Notes: a model not told the origin generated them from the letters alone. Counted from the first letter of the stretch, positions 46,615 to 56,333 are shown. The stretch: 64,000 nt of DNA from Salaquimonas sp. (GCA_022340185.1 JAJDOK010000007.1:1-64000), one strand, 5' to 3'. Translations and numbers: made by a program.

Positions 46615-46691
46615 GTCATCCTCGGCCTTGTGCCGAGGATCCACGGAATCACCGAGGTTCGTCAGATGCTCGGGACGAGTTCGAGCATGAC
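46615..46691 (+). repeat. Intergenic palindromic repeat, copy 1
   Basis: A 77-bp element opening GTCATCCTCGGCCTTGTGCC and closing CGAGCATGAC, with an internal CCTCGGC/GCCGAGG hairpin. An inverted second copy lies at 59470-59539. It resembles the short mosaic palindromes of rhizobial intergenic regions. Confidence 0.8.
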
Positions 46692-46791
46692 ACGCGATAC
46701 TATAAGAGTAGTCCCCACAGGACCGCCTTTTTTATGCGCACTACCATTTCAGCCACGTCGCGGTTATATGCGAGCCAGGAGTGAAAGGCCG

Positions 46792-47220
46792 ATGGCTTTC
46801 GAGGATACGACGGCGCAATGGCGCAACCGGGTTTCGCCGTCGCTTGACGATTTCGAGGCGCTGGCGCGGGATGCCTACGCCCATCTGCCTGACGGGTTTC
46901 GCCGTCTGACGGGTGATATCATGATCATCGTCGCCGATTTTCCAGATGATGAAGCCCTCGACGAGCTGAACCTCGAATCGCCGTTCGACCTGCTCGGCCT
47001 GTTCGAGGGGCGCGGCATCGGCGGCAAGGTGCATCCGTTTACCGGCGAATTGGCGAACCGGATATCGCTTTATCGCCGGCCGATCCTCGACTATTGGGCC
47101 GACCATGACGACACGCTGGGCGAGATCGTCACCCATGTGCTGATCCACGAGATCGGACATCATTTCGGCCTGTCCGACGACGACATGGCCCGGATCGAGG
47201 CAGGAGCCGAACGCGCGTAA
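46792..47220 (+). CDS. Zincin-like metallopeptidase family protein
   Basis: 142 residues with the zinc signature HEIGHHFGL (H119, E120, H123) near the C-terminus, as in the PF06262-type minimal zincins. AGGAG and AAAGG precede the ATG at 46792. No signal peptide is present, so it is cytoplasmic. No substrate is known for the family, and some members act in toxin-antitoxin-like settings, but nothing here suggests a partner. Confidence 0.88.
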   Translation: MAFEDTTAQWRNRVSPSLDDFEALARDAYAHLPDGFRRLTGDIMIIVADFPDDEALDELNLESPFDLLGLFEGRGIGGKVHPFTGELANRISLYRRPILDYWADHDDTLGEIVTHVLIHEIGHHFGLSDDDMARIEAGAERA

Positions 47221-47245
47221 CATCAAACAGGGGAGGAACACACAA

Positions 47246-48148
47246 ATGACAAAACCGGTCATCGGTTTTATCGGTGTCGGCCTGATGGGCCACGGCATGG
47301 CGAAGAACATCGTCGAGAAGGGTCACGAGCTGGTGGTGATGGGCCATAACAACCGCGCACCGGTCGACGATCTCGTCTCGCGCGGGGCAAGGGAAGCAAT
47401 GAGCCCGGCGGAAATGGGCAGGCAGTGCGACATCGTGCATCTGTGCGTCACCGGCAGCCCGCAGGTCGAAGCACTCATCCGCGGTCCGGACGGGCTGATC
47501 GCGTCAGGCCATGACGGGCTGATCGTCATCGACTGCTCGACCTCAGACCCGGTCTCGACATTGAAGTTAGCCGACGAATTGTCCGCGGCGAAGATGGTGA
47601 TGGTCGATGCGCCGCTGTCGCGCACGCCGAAGGAGGCGGAGGCCGGAACGCTCGACACCATGATTGGCGCCGACGCTGAAACGTTTGCGACCATCCGTCC
47701 GGTCATCGAATGCTGGGCGGGCGTGATCACCCATCTCGGGCCAGTCGGGCTCGGCCACAAGATGAAGCTGATCAACAATTTTATCGCGATGGGCTATGCG
47801 ACGATCTATGCCGAGGCGCTGGCGATCGCGCGCAGGAACGGGCTGACCGTCGAGCAGGTCAATTCCGTCATCGCACCGGGACGCATGGCCTGCGGCTTCT
47901 ACGAGACCTTCATGAAATGGACGCTGGAGCGCGATCCCGAGGCCCACAAGTTCACGATCGTCAATGCCCACAAGGACATGCGCTATCTCGCCAACATGGC
48001 GAACGCTTCAGGCTCGGTGAACGCGGTCCAGGCGGTGGTAAAAAACGCCTTCGCCGCGATGGAGGCGTCGGGTGGCGGCGAGAAATACGTGCCAATGCTG
48101 GCCGATTTCATCGCCGAGACGAACGGATTGTCGGGCGAGCCGGAATAG
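47246..48148 (+). CDS. Beta-hydroxyacid dehydrogenase (HIBADH family)
   Basis: 300-residue NAD(P)-dependent oxidoreductase of the 3-hydroxyisobutyrate / tartronate-semialdehyde group. The Rossmann motif GFIGVGLMGHGMA spans residues 7-19, and the substrate-site D-A-P-L-S-R-T near 120 replaces the common APVSGG. The catalytic Lys lies in GLGHKMKLINN near 170. The substrate is not predictable; AP-x-S variants include sulfolactaldehyde-type reductases. A GGGGAGG site precedes it, and it converges with the cupin gene. Confidence 0.9.
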   Translation: MTKPVIGFIGVGLMGHGMAKNIVEKGHELVVMGHNNRAPVDDLVSRGAREAMSPAEMGRQCDIVHLCVTGSPQVEALIRGPDGLIASGHDGLIVIDCSTSDPVSTLKLADELSAAKMVMVDAPLSRTPKEAEAGTLDTMIGADAETFATIRPVIECWAGVITHLGPVGLGHKMKLINNFIAMGYATIYAEALAIARRNGLTVEQVNSVIAPGRMACGFYETFMKWTLERDPEAHKFTIVNAHKDMRYLANMANASGSVNAVQAVVKNAFAAMEASGGGEKYVPMLADFIAETNGLSGEPE

Positions 48149-48160
48149 CGACCGAGTTCG

Positions 48161-48556
48161 TCACTTGGCATATTGCTCGTCGGTGACGTGCTCCAGCCAG
48201 TCGACCGGCGAGCCGTTGAGCTTTTCCTGAATGGCGATATGCGTCATCGCGGTGGTCGGCGTGGCGCCATGCCAATGCCTTTCACCGGGATCGAACCAGA
48301 CGACATCGCCGGGCCTGATCTCCTCGACCGGGCCGCCCTCGCGCTGTGCCCAGCCGCAGCCGGCGGTGACGATCAGCGTCTGGCCGAGCGGATGGGTGTG
48401 CCAGGCCGTTCGCGCACCGGGTTCGAAGGTGACGCAGGCCATGGCGACGCGCGCCGGCTCCGGCGGGCTGAATAGGGGATCCATGCGCACCGTTCCGGTG
48501 AAATATTCCTCCGGCCCCCTGCCGGAAGGCTGCGAGCCGCTTCGCTTGATCTCCAT
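48161..48556 (-). CDS. Single-domain cupin
   Basis: 131-residue beta-barrel. The start at 48556 has GGGAGA 7 nt upstream. Metal ligands are visible in [13 protein letters not shown] (two His, one Gln) and a second-motif His in ERHWHGATP. The layout resembles the cupins that accompany carboxymuconolactone decarboxylases and mandelonitrile-lyase-like cupins; the activity is undetermined. It lies downstream of DUF1737 and the CoA-ester lyase on minus and is probably co-transcribed. Confidence 0.9.
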   Translation of the reverse strand: MEIKRSGSQPSGRGPEEYFTGTVRMDPLFSPPEPARVAMACVTFEPGARTAWHTHPLGQTLIVTAGCGWAQREGGPVEEIRPGDVVWFDPGERHWHGATPTTAMTHIAIQEKLNGSPVDWLEHVTDEQYAK

Positions 48557-48597
48557 TTTCGTTCTCCCTTGCTGGCAATCGTCATTCAGGGCGACGT

Positions 48598-48804
48598 TCA
48601 ATAATCGCCCAGCTTGCGCTCCGGATCGTAGGCTTCTTCGGTCTCCCTGGTGACCGCCTGGCCGCAGCGCATGGTGCCAGTCGCCGCATCGAAAACATAG
48701 ATCGGCTGGCCGTAGAGCTGCCAGCCCTGCGACAGGGCCTTCGACACCTTGTGGCAGAAGGTGGAATCGTCGGGGCCTGAAAGAAAGCGGTAGATCGTCG
48801 TCAT
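48598..48804 (-). CDS. DUF1737 small protein
   Basis: 68 residues, a complete DUF1737 domain: [20 protein letters not shown] near 5-24, then GWQLYGQP and a short acidic tail. It is probably a cytosolic beta-alpha fold; no function is known. It sits between the CoA-ester lyase (26 bp upstream) and the cupin (41 bp downstream), so the three share a transcript. Confidence 0.88.
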   Translation of the reverse strand: MTTIYRFLSGPDDSTFCHKVSKALSQGWQLYGQPIYVFDAATGTMRCGQAVTRETEEAYDPERKLGDY

Positions 48805-48830
48805 ATCGGTACCGTTGTGTTCCAGGAAAT

Positions 48831-49700
48831 CTATGGGTCCAAAACTTTATGAGCTTCAAGCAGCCTCATGGCCGAATCGAGATGCAGGCGCTCGACCATT
48901 TCGCCATCCAGCGCAATGGCGCCGCGCCCCTTGTTGGTCGGGTCGGCGAAAGCCTCGACAATGCGCCGGGCGCGCTCGAATTCTTCCTCCAGCGGCGTGA
49001 AGGCGGTGTTGGCGGCGTCGATCTGCGAGGGATGGATCAGCGTCTTGCCGTCGAAGCCCAGTTCGGCGGCCTGAGCGCATTCGGCGGCAAAGCCTTCCGT
49101 GTCGCGGAAGTTGTTGTAGACACCGTCAAGGACGCACAGATCATTGGCGCGAGCAGCCGCGATGATGGTCATGAACCAGGGGATCATCGCCATGCGGCCG
49201 GGGCGCATCGCCACGCCGGTCGTCTTGGCCAGATCGTTCGGTCCGACGACGAGGCATTGGAGGCGCGAGGAGGCGCTGGCGATGTCGGCGATGGCGACGA
49301 GCGCTTTCGGGCTTTCGATCATCGCCCAGAGCTTGGCGGACGAGCCGGCCCGGTCGAGCCTGTCGGTTGCCAGAACCAGGGTATCGGCATGTTCGACCTT
49401 GGGCAGCAGGACGGCATCTGGCGAGCATTCGAGCGCCATTTCGAAATCGGCGGAAAAACCTTCTGTTTCGACGGCGCTGGTGCGGATGACGCGTTCGCGC
49501 CGGCCGAAATCGACGCCCTTTACCAGTTCGCGAAGATTGGCGTAGGCGGTTTCACGTTCGCCCGGGCCGAGCGAATCCTCCAGATCGAAGATAAGCGTAT
49601 CGGCGGGAAGCGTCCGTGCCTTGTGCAATGCGCGTGCATTGGAGGCCGGCATGAACAAGGCGGAGCGACGAGGCCGCCAGTCGGGAATGAGAAAAACCAT
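48831..49700 (-). CDS. HpcH/HpaI-type CoA ester lyase (citrate lyase beta-like)
   Basis: 289 residues. A TIM-barrel of the malyl-CoA / citramalyl-CoA / citryl-CoA lyase group: [15 protein letters not shown] (10-24), [14 protein letters not shown] with the metal-side Asp/Glu near 38-51, and [13 protein letters not shown] near 227. It cleaves or forms beta-hydroxyacyl-CoA. The start at 49700 gives the family length; an upstream in-frame extension lies antisense to the FAD oxidase gene and is not real. It is divergent from that gene. Confidence 0.93.
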   Translation of the reverse strand: MVFLIPDWRPRRSALFMPASNARALHKARTLPADTLIFDLEDSLGPGERETAYANLRELVKGVDFGRRERVIRTSAVETEGFSADFEMALECSPDAVLLPKVEHADTLVLATDRLDRAGSSAKLWAMIESPKALVAIADIASASSRLQCLVVGPNDLAKTTGVAMRPGRMAMIPWFMTIIAAARANDLCVLDGVYNNFRDTEGFAAECAQAAELGFDGKTLIHPSQIDAANTAFTPLEEEFERARRIVEAFADPTNKGRGAIALDGEMVERLHLDSAMRLLEAHKVLDP

Positions 49701-49763
49701 GACGGCTTTGTTTCCGCTTTGGCGTGCCGTTGCAAGTGGCGTCAAAGCGAATAGCTTGGCGCG

Positions 49764-50927
49764 ATGAGCGAAAATTATGACATCGTCATCATAGGCGGCG
49801 CCATCATGGGCGCATTCACCGCCTATTTCCTGCGCGAGGAAGGTTTTGGTGGCTCCATCGCCATCGTCGAACGCGATCGCAGCTACAAGCATGCCGCGAC
49901 CGCGTTGTCGGCGGCGGGCATCCGCCAGCAATTCTCGACGGCGGAGAATATCCGCCTGTCGCGCGCATCGCTCGCCTTCTATCGGGATTTCGAAAGCCGC
50001 TTCGGTGTTTCGGCGGGTTTCGTCGAACAGGGCTATCTGCTGCTGGCGAGCGAAGCCGGGCTGGCAACGCTGAAAGCCAACCACGTCGTGCAAACGGCGG
50101 AAGGTGCCGACATCGTGGTCGAGGAACCGACCGCACTTGCCGCGCGCCATCCCTGGCTCGACGTCGAAGGCATCGCGGCAGGCGCGACGGGCCTTTCCGG
50201 CGAGGGCTGGTTCGATCCCTGGAGCGTGCTCGGCGCGGTAAACAAAAGCAACCGGGAGCACGGCACTACCTTTATCGATGGAGAGGTGAGGAGTCTTGAC
50301 GCGAAGGCCGGACGCATCGGCCATGTCATGGTTGGAGACGGCAAGAGGATTGCCTGCGGGGCGGTCGTCAACACCGCCGGACCGAATGTCGGCAGGGTAG
50401 CGAAGTTGGCAGGCGTCAATCTGCCGGTCGAACCCAGAAAGCGCACGGTCTTCCGCTTCACCTGCCCCGAGCCACCGAACAACATACCGCTGACGGTCGA
50501 TCCCAGCGGTGTCTGGGTGCGGCCCGAGGGCGACGGCTTCATTGCCGGCGCGCCGCCGGCGGGCGAGGACGGGCCAGCCAACGTTGATGATTTCGATCCC
50601 GATTACGCGTTGTTCGAGGAAGTCGTCTGGCCGGCGCTGGCCCGACGCGTGCCGGCCTTCGAGGCGATCCGCATGGCAGGGGCATGGGCCGGCCATTACG
50701 ACTTCAACACATTTGATCAGAACGCGTTGATCGGGGCCATTGCAGGGTGCGTCAATCTCTTCATCATTGGCGGCTTTTCCGGCCATGGCGTGCAGCAGGC
50801 GCCGGCGGCAGGCCGCGCACTCGCCGAGTTGATCGTCCATGGCGGCTACAAGAACATCGACTGCTCGGCGTTTTCGCCCTCGCGTATCGAAACGGGTCGG
50901 CGGCTGACGGAGCGCAACGTTATCTGA
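49764..50927 (+). CDS. FAD-dependent amino-acid/sarcosine oxidase-like (DAO family)
   Basis: 387 residues. The FAD fold opens at 5-20 with [16 protein letters not shown], in which the first Gly of the usual GGGIxG is kept but Ile-Met replace the common residues. The second motif [18 protein letters not shown] lies near 337-354. It is closest to the FOXRED1 / sarcosine-oxidase-like DAO group, oxidising an N-methyl or imino substrate; the substrate is unknown. It is divergent from the CoA-ester lyase operon. Confidence 0.9.
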   Translation: MSENYDIVIIGGAIMGAFTAYFLREEGFGGSIAIVERDRSYKHAATALSAAGIRQQFSTAENIRLSRASLAFYRDFESRFGVSAGFVEQGYLLLASEAGLATLKANHVVQTAEGADIVVEEPTALAARHPWLDVEGIAAGATGLSGEGWFDPWSVLGAVNKSNREHGTTFIDGEVRSLDAKAGRIGHVMVGDGKRIACGAVVNTAGPNVGRVAKLAGVNLPVEPRKRTVFRFTCPEPPNNIPLTVDPSGVWVRPEGDGFIAGAPPAGEDGPANVDDFDPDYALFEEVVWPALARRVPAFEAIRMAGAWAGHYDFNTFDQNALIGAIAGCVNLFIIGGFSGHGVQQAPAAGRALAELIVHGGYKNIDCSAFSPSRIETGRRLTERNVI

Positions 50928-51025
50928 GGCGCCAGAAAGTCAGGCAGCAGGATATGGCATTGATGAAACGGGCTTCGCGGTGTACATCCCGCGCGGACTT
51001 TCAACAATCAGCGATCCGGATACCC

Positions 51026-51631
51026 ATGGAAAAATTCACCACGCTTACCGCCGTCGCGGCGCCGCTGCCGATCGTCAATGTCGACACCGACATGATCATT
51101 CCGAAGGACTATCTGAAGACGATCAAGCGCACCGGGCTCAGCGTTGGCCTGTTTTCGGAGATGCGCTTTAACGATGACGGCAGCGAGAACCCGGATTTCG
51201 TCCTCAACCAACCGGCTTACCGCAGCGCCAGGATCATCGTTGCGGGCGACAATTTCGGCTGCGGCTCGAGTCGCGAACACGCTCCCTGGGCGCTGCACGA
51301 CTATGGCATACGCTGCATCATCTCGACCCAGTTCGGCGACATCTTCTACAATAATTGCTTCAAGAACGGCATGCTGCCGATCAAGGTCAGCCACGAGGAG
51401 CTCGAGAAGCTGATGGACGACGCCGAGCGCGGCGCCAATGCAACACTGACCATCGATCTGGAGGCCCAGACGATTCAGGGCCCGGACGGCGGCACGATCT
51501 CCTTTGACATCGATCCCGATCTCAAGCATCGGCTGCTGAACGGCATCGACGACATTGGCGAGACCCTGCAGAATGCGCCGGCGATCGAGGGCTTCGAGCA
51601 AAAAATGGCCGAAGAGCGGCCCTGGGTCTGA
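51026..51631 (+). CDS. leuD: 3-isopropylmalate dehydratase small subunit
   Basis: 201-residue swivel-domain subunit that, with LeuC, isomerises 2- to 3-isopropylmalate in leucine synthesis. The start at 51026 ([15 protein letters not shown]) is the family start. [14 protein letters not shown] (18-31) and [17 protein letters not shown] (near 73-89) are diagnostic. leuC is not in this window. It is followed by a DUF2798 gene and leuB. Confidence 0.97.
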   Translation: MEKFTTLTAVAAPLPIVNVDTDMIIPKDYLKTIKRTGLSVGLFSEMRFNDDGSENPDFVLNQPAYRSARIIVAGDNFGCGSSREHAPWALHDYGIRCIISTQFGDIFYNNCFKNGMLPIKVSHEELEKLMDDAERGANATLTIDLEAQTIQGPDGGTISFDIDPDLKHRLLNGIDDIGETLQNAPAIEGFEQKMAEERPWV

Positions 51632-51646
51632 GCGTCAGAGAGCAAG

Positions 51647-51886
51647 GTGAAACCGTTTCTGCCGGCAAGGTACGAGCATGTTGCCTTCGGCCTGCTGTTG
51701 TCGGGCATGATGTCCTTTCTGGTTTCCGGCTTCTCGACGCTGTTAACGGTCGGGCTGGTCGGTCATTTCCCAGCGATTTGGATGCGCGCTTGGCTGCCGA
51801 GCTGGGCGCTCGCCTTTCCGGTCGTGCTTTTCGTGGCGCCGCTGGTGCGGCGCATCCTGCACCGTGTCGTCATTCCCCGCGGCTGA
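51647..51886 (+). CDS. DUF2798 small membrane protein
   Basis: 79 residues with two membrane helices (about 10-36 and 50-68) and a basic C-terminus, the DUF2798 layout. It starts at a GTG ([14 protein letters not shown]). Function unknown. It is wedged between leuD (15 bp upstream) and leuB (38 bp downstream), so it is expressed with leucine genes but need not act with them. Confidence 0.82.
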   Translation: MKPFLPARYEHVAFGLLLSGMMSFLVSGFSTLLTVGLVGHFPAIWMRAWLPSWALAFPVVLFVAPLVRRILHRVVIPRG

Positions 51887-51924
51887 GGCCGCAGCAACAA
51901 ATCCAGTCAACAAGGCAGAGTCAC

Positions 51925-53037
51925 ATGGCAGTACGCAAACTCGTTCTTTTCCCCGGTGACGGTATCGGCCCCGAAACGATGGCCGAAGTCGAAAAGATCA
52001 TCGGTTGGATGAACGAATCCCTCGATTCCGGCTTCGAGACGGAAGAAGGGCTGGTCGGCGGCGCGGCCTATGACGCGCATGGCGCGGCGATCTCGGATGA
52101 AGACATGGGCAAGGCCATGGTTGCGGATGCGGTGCTGTTCGGTGCGGTCGGCGGGCCGAAATGGGATGGCGTGCCCTATGAGGTGCGCCCCGAAGCCGGC
52201 CTGTTGCGGCTCAGGAAGGACATGGAGCTGTTTGCCAATCTGAGGCCTGCGATCTGCTATCCGGCGCTTGCCGATTCCTCCTCTCTCAAACGGGAAGTGG
52301 TCGAAGGCCTCGATATCCTGATCGTGCGCGAACTGACGGGCGGCGTCTATTTCGGCGAACCCAAGGAGATCATCGAACTGGGCAATGGCCAGAAGCGGGC
52401 GATCGACACGCAGGTCTACGACACCTACGAGATCGAGCGTATTTCCGGCGCCGCCTTCGAACTGGCGCGCACGCGGTCGAACAAGGTCTGCTCGATGGAA
52501 AAGCGCAATGTGATGAAGTCAGGCGTGTTGTGGAACGAGGTGGTCACGGCGACGCACAAGGCGAAATATCCGGACGTCGAACTGACCCACATGCTGGCCG
52601 ATGCCGGCGGGATGCAGCTGGTGCGCTGGCCCAAGCAGTTCGACGTCATCGTCACCGACAATCTGTTCGGCGACATGCTGTCCGACGTCGCGGCCATGCT
52701 GACCGGTTCGCTCGGCATGCTGCCGTCGGCCTCGCTCGGCGCGCCGGACCCGCAGACGGGCAAACGCAGGGCGCTTTACGAACCGGTGCACGGTTCGGCG
52801 CCCGACATCGCCGGTACGGGTGCGGCCAATCCGATCGCGATGATCGCGTCATTCGCCATGTGCCTGCGCTATTCCTTCAACATGATTAGCGAGGCGGATG
52901 CACTCGAATCGGCGATCGCCAGTGTATTGGAAAGTGGGCTGAGGACCGGCGACATCATGGCGGAGGGGTGCAGACAGGTTGGAACCATCGAAATGGGCGA
53001 CGCCGTTCTGACGGCCTTTCAGGCAAGGCTTGGCTGA
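51925..53037 (+). CDS. leuB: 3-isopropylmalate dehydrogenase
   Basis: 370-residue NAD-dependent oxidative decarboxylase of leucine synthesis. The start at 51925 gives [17 protein letters not shown], with the conserved GDGIGPE. The substrate-binding RVELTG-like stretch is [15 protein letters not shown] near 134-148. The metal-binding region is [15 protein letters not shown] near 247-261, and [12 protein letters not shown] lies near 288-299. It is followed by the DUF6314 gene after 1 bp. Confidence 0.97.
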   Translation: MAVRKLVLFPGDGIGPETMAEVEKIIGWMNESLDSGFETEEGLVGGAAYDAHGAAISDEDMGKAMVADAVLFGAVGGPKWDGVPYEVRPEAGLLRLRKDMELFANLRPAICYPALADSSSLKREVVEGLDILIVRELTGGVYFGEPKEIIELGNGQKRAIDTQVYDTYEIERISGAAFELARTRSNKVCSMEKRNVMKSGVLWNEVVTATHKAKYPDVELTHMLADAGGMQLVRWPKQFDVIVTDNLFGDMLSDVAAMLTGSLGMLPSASLGAPDPQTGKRRALYEPVHGSAPDIAGTGAANPIAMIASFAMCLRYSFNMISEADALESAIASVLESGLRTGDIMAEGCRQVGTIEMGDAVLTAFQARLG

Positions 53038-53038
53038 C

Positions 53039-53578
53039 ATGTGGCAGGCCGGCGCGACGTTCGGACAGGACGCGGCGCCAGCGTTGCACGATTGGTTCAT
53101 CCGCCTTGCCGGACAATGGCGAGTCGTACGCGAAGCACGCGACGGTTCATGTTTCGAAGGTGTAGCGACGTTCACGCCTGCCGGCGATAATTCCCTTGAT
53201 CTGGAAGAAAGGGGCGAATTGGTGCTGCCCGGCGGCGAAACCCTTCCGGCCAGCCGGCGATGGCATTGGCGCCTGTCGGCCGGCAACATGCTGGAAATCA
53301 ATTATCCGCAGGAAGCGGGAGGCCAACCGTATCACCGGTTCAGGCTGGTTCGCGAGGCTGGCATGTGGATGGGCGAGGCCGAGCATTTGTGCGGAAGGGA
53401 TATCTATCGCGCGCGCTATCGGCTGGGAGTTGACGAACTGAGGATCGATCACCGGATACTCGGTCCGGCCAAGGACTATCTGCTCAATGCACGCTATCAG
53501 CGGTCTTGGCCGGCAATCGAGGAAAAATTGGTTAAAATTTTCTTGGCCGCTACCCGCCCCGACTCCGGTATCGGTTAA
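53039..53578 (+). CDS. DUF6314 family protein
   Basis: 179 residues, lipocalin-like. The sequence is rich in strands and conserved aromatic/His positions: LAGQWRVVREARDGS near 21-35, then PYHRFRLVREAGMWMGEAEH near 101-120 and YRARYRLG. No signal peptide. The ATG at 53039 follows the leuB stop by one base and is preferred to a TTG 9 bp upstream. Function unknown. Confidence 0.82.
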   Translation: MWQAGATFGQDAAPALHDWFIRLAGQWRVVREARDGSCFEGVATFTPAGDNSLDLEERGELVLPGGETLPASRRWHWRLSAGNMLEINYPQEAGGQPYHRFRLVREAGMWMGEAEHLCGRDIYRARYRLGVDELRIDHRILGPAKDYLLNARYQRSWPAIEEKLVKIFLAATRPDSGIG

Positions 53579-53657
53579 CGGGAAATAGAAGCCTCTACAT
53601 CTAGCGTGATGATGACGCGACCGGGTTCGCCGGCCGCGCTGGCAGGTGGAAAAGGCA

Positions 53658-54920
53658 ATGTTCTTCAACAGGGATTCGAAAAAGAATATCTTGTCCGGAC
53701 TCGCGGCGCGGCTGGGCGCCTACCGGGCCGACATCGGCGGCAATTTTGCGCTGACTTTCGCGATCTGCACCATACCCATCGCGCTCAGCGCAGGAATCGC
53801 GCTGGACTATTCCGACGCCTACATGTTCCGCGAGAGGCTGCAGAACGCGGTCGACGCGGCAACGCTGGCCGCCGGGCGCGACATCACCAAGCTCAACGAC
53901 GACGAGCTGAGGGGATTGGCGATCGATTTCATCAAGTCCAATCTCGAGGATGTCGATCTCGTGAAGGTCAACAATTATGCGATCGACATCGACCGCAAGA
54001 AGCTGGCGCTCACGGTCGTCGCCGACGCCAGCATGCCCGCGCATTTCGGGCCGATCGTCGGTATCAAGACGCTCGACTACAAGATCAAGGCGAGCATCCA
54101 GGCCTCATCGACCGGTATCGAGGCGATGCTGGTGCTCGACAATACCGGCTCGATGAAGAATGGCGGCAAGATCAATTCGCTGAAGAAGGCATCGTCTGCC
54201 TTCGTCGAAGACATGCTGGCGCTGAACGAGATGCGCCCGGATCTGGTCAGAATCGGCATCGTGCCCTTTGCCGACTATGTCAATGTCGGCACGGGTTACC
54301 AGAACGCTTCGTGGATCAGCGTACCGTCCGGCCCGTGGAAAGGCTGCGTCGGTTCGCGCGACAATCCGCTCAATCTGAGGGATTCGGATTACAGCGCGTC
54401 CGTGCCCGGCCTGGTCGATGTCGATTGCCCGAGTGCGATCACACCGCTGACGGAGGACGAAAACCTGCTGAAGCAGCAGATCAGTTCGTTCGATCCGAAG
54501 GGTTACACCTATATTCCGGCCGGTATCATGTGGGGCCTGCGTGCACTGTCGTCGAAAGCGCCTTTCACCGAAGGGCTGACCAAGGCAAAGGCGGAGGAAA
54601 AACGGGTCCAGAAAGCGATCGTCCTGATGACGGATGGCGAGAATACCGTCTCGAAGGATGCCAACTCGGCCTACCACAATGACCATAACGCCACTCAGGC
54701 AAATACCTGGACGGCGGCGGCCTGCAACGAGGTCAAGAGCCAGGACGTCATCGTCTATACCATGACCTTCGGCAGTGGAGTGCCGGCCGCGACCAAGGCG
54801 CTGATGAAGTCATGCGCCAGTGATCCGAGCTATTATTTCGATGCCGCCAATGGTGACAATCTGGAAGCGGCCTTCGCCGATATCGCAGCCTCGCTGTCGA
54901 AACTGCACCTGACGCAATAA
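53658..54920 (+). CDS. TadG-like pilus-assembly protein with VWA domain
   Basis: 420 residues. A basic N-terminus and one membrane helix (about 29-50) are preceded by the TadE/TadG hallmark ADIGGNFALTF. A von Willebrand A domain follows (about 150-415) with MIDAS-type LVLDNTGSMKNG near 160; a later LMTDGENT gives another metal-site residue. Other tad/flp genes are absent here, so it is an orphan that may serve a distant pilus locus or the envelope. An in-frame GTG 12 bp upstream is a less likely start. A strong terminator follows. Confidence 0.88.
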   Translation: MFFNRDSKKNILSGLAARLGAYRADIGGNFALTFAICTIPIALSAGIALDYSDAYMFRERLQNAVDAATLAAGRDITKLNDDELRGLAIDFIKSNLEDVDLVKVNNYAIDIDRKKLALTVVADASMPAHFGPIVGIKTLDYKIKASIQASSTGIEAMLVLDNTGSMKNGGKINSLKKASSAFVEDMLALNEMRPDLVRIGIVPFADYVNVGTGYQNASWISVPSGPWKGCVGSRDNPLNLRDSDYSASVPGLVDVDCPSAITPLTEDENLLKQQISSFDPKGYTYIPAGIMWGLRALSSKAPFTEGLTKAKAEEKRVQKAIVLMTDGENTVSKDANSAYHNDHNATQANTWTAAACNEVKSQDVIVYTMTFGSGVPAATKALMKSCASDPSYYFDAANGDNLEAAFADIAASLSKLHLTQ

Positions 54921-54947
54921 GCCTTTCAATAAAATCTGCAGGTGAAC

Positions 54948-54979
54948 GGCCAGACCGGAAATGGTCTGGCCATTTTTTT
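54948..54979 (+). terminator. Intrinsic terminator of the TadG-like gene
   Basis: Perfect 9-bp stem GGCCAGACC/GGTCTGGCC, loop GGAAAT, then A and seven Ts. Confidence 0.92.
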
Positions 54980-55020
54980 GTGCCGGCATCGACATCGATC
55001 GGGATCGGTACGGCCCAAGA

Positions 55021-55049
55021 TTGACTTGGATCGAGAAAGTCCGCATATA
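55021..55049 (+). promoter_or_regulatory. Sigma70-type promoter before the asd region
   Basis: TTGACT and CATATA separated by exactly 17 nt. It would drive the 36-codon frame and perhaps asd. Confidence 0.6.
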
Positions 55050-55076
55050 CGCGGCGAATTTTCAGGAACTGCCAAA

Positions 55077-55187
55077 ATGACCAGCCGCCACTTCATGATC
55101 AGCGTTTGCGAGCAGTTTGCCGCAGCGCTGACACGCGGGCTGGCCAGGGGCAGCCGGAAAACCCCGACCAAAACGACGAAAGTCTGA
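55077..55187 (+). CDS. 36-residue basic peptide, possible leader or small gene
   Basis: The frame has AGGAA 8 nt before ATG and a promoter 30 nt upstream. The peptide opens MTSRHFMISVCEQ, is amphipathic to about residue 22, then ends in a basic Arg/Lys/Thr tail (SRKTPTKTTKV). No family recognised. It lies 115 nt before asd with a hairpin between, so it could be a leader peptide. It has no runs of Lys, Thr or Met codons typical of attenuators beyond the Thr/Lys tail. Confidence 0.4.
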   Translation: MTSRHFMISVCEQFAAALTRGLARGSRKTPTKTTKV

Positions 55188-55208
55188 AGCTTCCGCTTCC
55201 TTCCATTT

Positions 55209-55235
55209 GCTCTCCCGGGAAGGATGCGGGAGAGC
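55209..55235 (+). promoter_or_regulatory. Hairpin in the asd leader
   Basis: Perfect 9-bp stem GCTCTCCCG/CGGGAGAGC with a 9-nt loop and no U-run after it. It sits between the 36-codon frame and asd and may modulate read-through or RNA stability. Confidence 0.4.
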
Positions 55236-55301
55236 GGTAACGCCCGTGGCGCGCCGACGGCAGACGGGAGAGCAGGCAAGCGATCCTTTGGGGAGAATTT
55301 C

Positions 55302-56333
55302 ATGGGCTACACAATTGCGATTGTCGGCGCGACGGGAAATGTCGGCCGCGAAATGCTGGATATCCTCGCCGAGCGCGGCTTTCCGGCCGACGAGGTCGTG
55401 GCGCTTGCCTCGCGGCGCAGCCAGGGCACGGAGGTTTCCTTCGGCGACAGGACGCTGAAGGTTGCCGCGCTCGACAGTCACGACTTTTCCAAGACCGATA
55501 TCGTACTGATGTCGGCGGGTGGCGAGGTCTCGAAGGAATGGTCGCCGAAGATCGCGGCACAGGGCTGCATCGTCATCGACAATTCCTCGGCCTGGCGCTA
55601 CGACGCGGCGGTGCCGCTGATCGTGCCGGAGGTCAATGCCGACGCGATCGAAGGCTTCAGGAACAAGAACATCATCGCCAATCCGAACTGTTCGACCGCA
55701 CAGCTCGTCGTCGCGCTCAAGCCCCTGCACGACCACGCGAAGATCAAGCGTATCGTGGTGGCGACCTATCAGTCCGTCTCCGGCGCAGGCAAGGACGCGA
55801 TGGACGAACTGTTCGACCAGACGCGCGCCGTCTTCGTCGCCGATCCGATCGAAGCGAAGAAATTCCCCAAGCGCATCGCCTTCAATGTCATTCCCCATAT
55901 CGATGTCTTCATGGATGACGGCTCGACCAAGGAGGAATGGAAGGTCGTCGCCGAAACCAAGAAGATGCTCGACAAGGCAATAAAGGTGACATGCACCGCC
56001 GTGCGCGTGCCGGTCTTCATCGGCCATTCCGAAGCCGTCAACATCGAGTTCGAGAACGAAATCAGCGCCGACGAAGCGCGCGCGATCCTGCGCGAGGCGC
56101 CGGGCTGTCTCGTTGTCGACAAACGCGAGGCGGGCGGCTACATGACGCCGTTCGAATGTGCCGGCGAGGACGCCACCTATATCAGCCGTATCCGCGAGGA
56201 TCCGACCGTGGAGAACGGCCTCAACATCTGGGTGGTTTCCGACAATTTGCGCAAGGGCGCGGCGCTCAACACCATCCAGATCGCCGAACTTTTAGTCAAT
56301 CGCGGGCTTATCGGCGAGCGCCGGGCCGCCTGA
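55302..56333 (+). CDS. asd: Aspartate-semialdehyde dehydrogenase
   Basis: 343 residues. It makes aspartate semialdehyde for lysine, diaminopimelate, threonine and methionine. The start at 55302 has GGGGAGA upstream. GATGNVGREML lies at 9-19, the nucleophilic Cys is in NPNCSTAQLV near 129, and the GAGKDAMDEL segment near 163 is typical of the Gram-positive-like ASADH type common in Rhizobiales. A terminator follows. Confidence 0.97.
   Translation: MGYTIAIVGATGNVGREMLDILAERGFPADEVVALASRRSQGTEVSFGDRTLKVAALDSHDFSKTDIVLMSAGGEVSKEWSPKIAAQGCIVIDNSSAWRYDAAVPLIVPEVNADAIEGFRNKNIIANPNCSTAQLVVALKPLHDHAKIKRIVVATYQSVSGAGKDAMDELFDQTRAVFVADPIEAKKFPKRIAFNVIPHIDVFMDDGSTKEEWKVVAETKKMLDKAIKVTCTAVRVPVFIGHSEAVNIEFENEISADEARAILREAPGCLVVDKREAGGYMTPFECAGEDATYISRIREDPTVENGLNIWVVSDNLRKGAALNTIQIAELLVNRGLIGERRAA

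Larger units (their letters stand above)
54921..55301. other. 381-bp region between the TadG-like gene and asd
   Basis: It holds the terminator of the TadG-like gene, a good sigma70-type promoter, a 36-codon frame and a hairpin before asd, each listed separately. Nothing else was seen. Confidence 0.7.

Noticed and set aside
49701-50840. Apparent long N-terminal extension of the CoA-ester lyase
   Set aside because: It is antisense to the conserved FAD oxidase gene; family length and start fit 49700.
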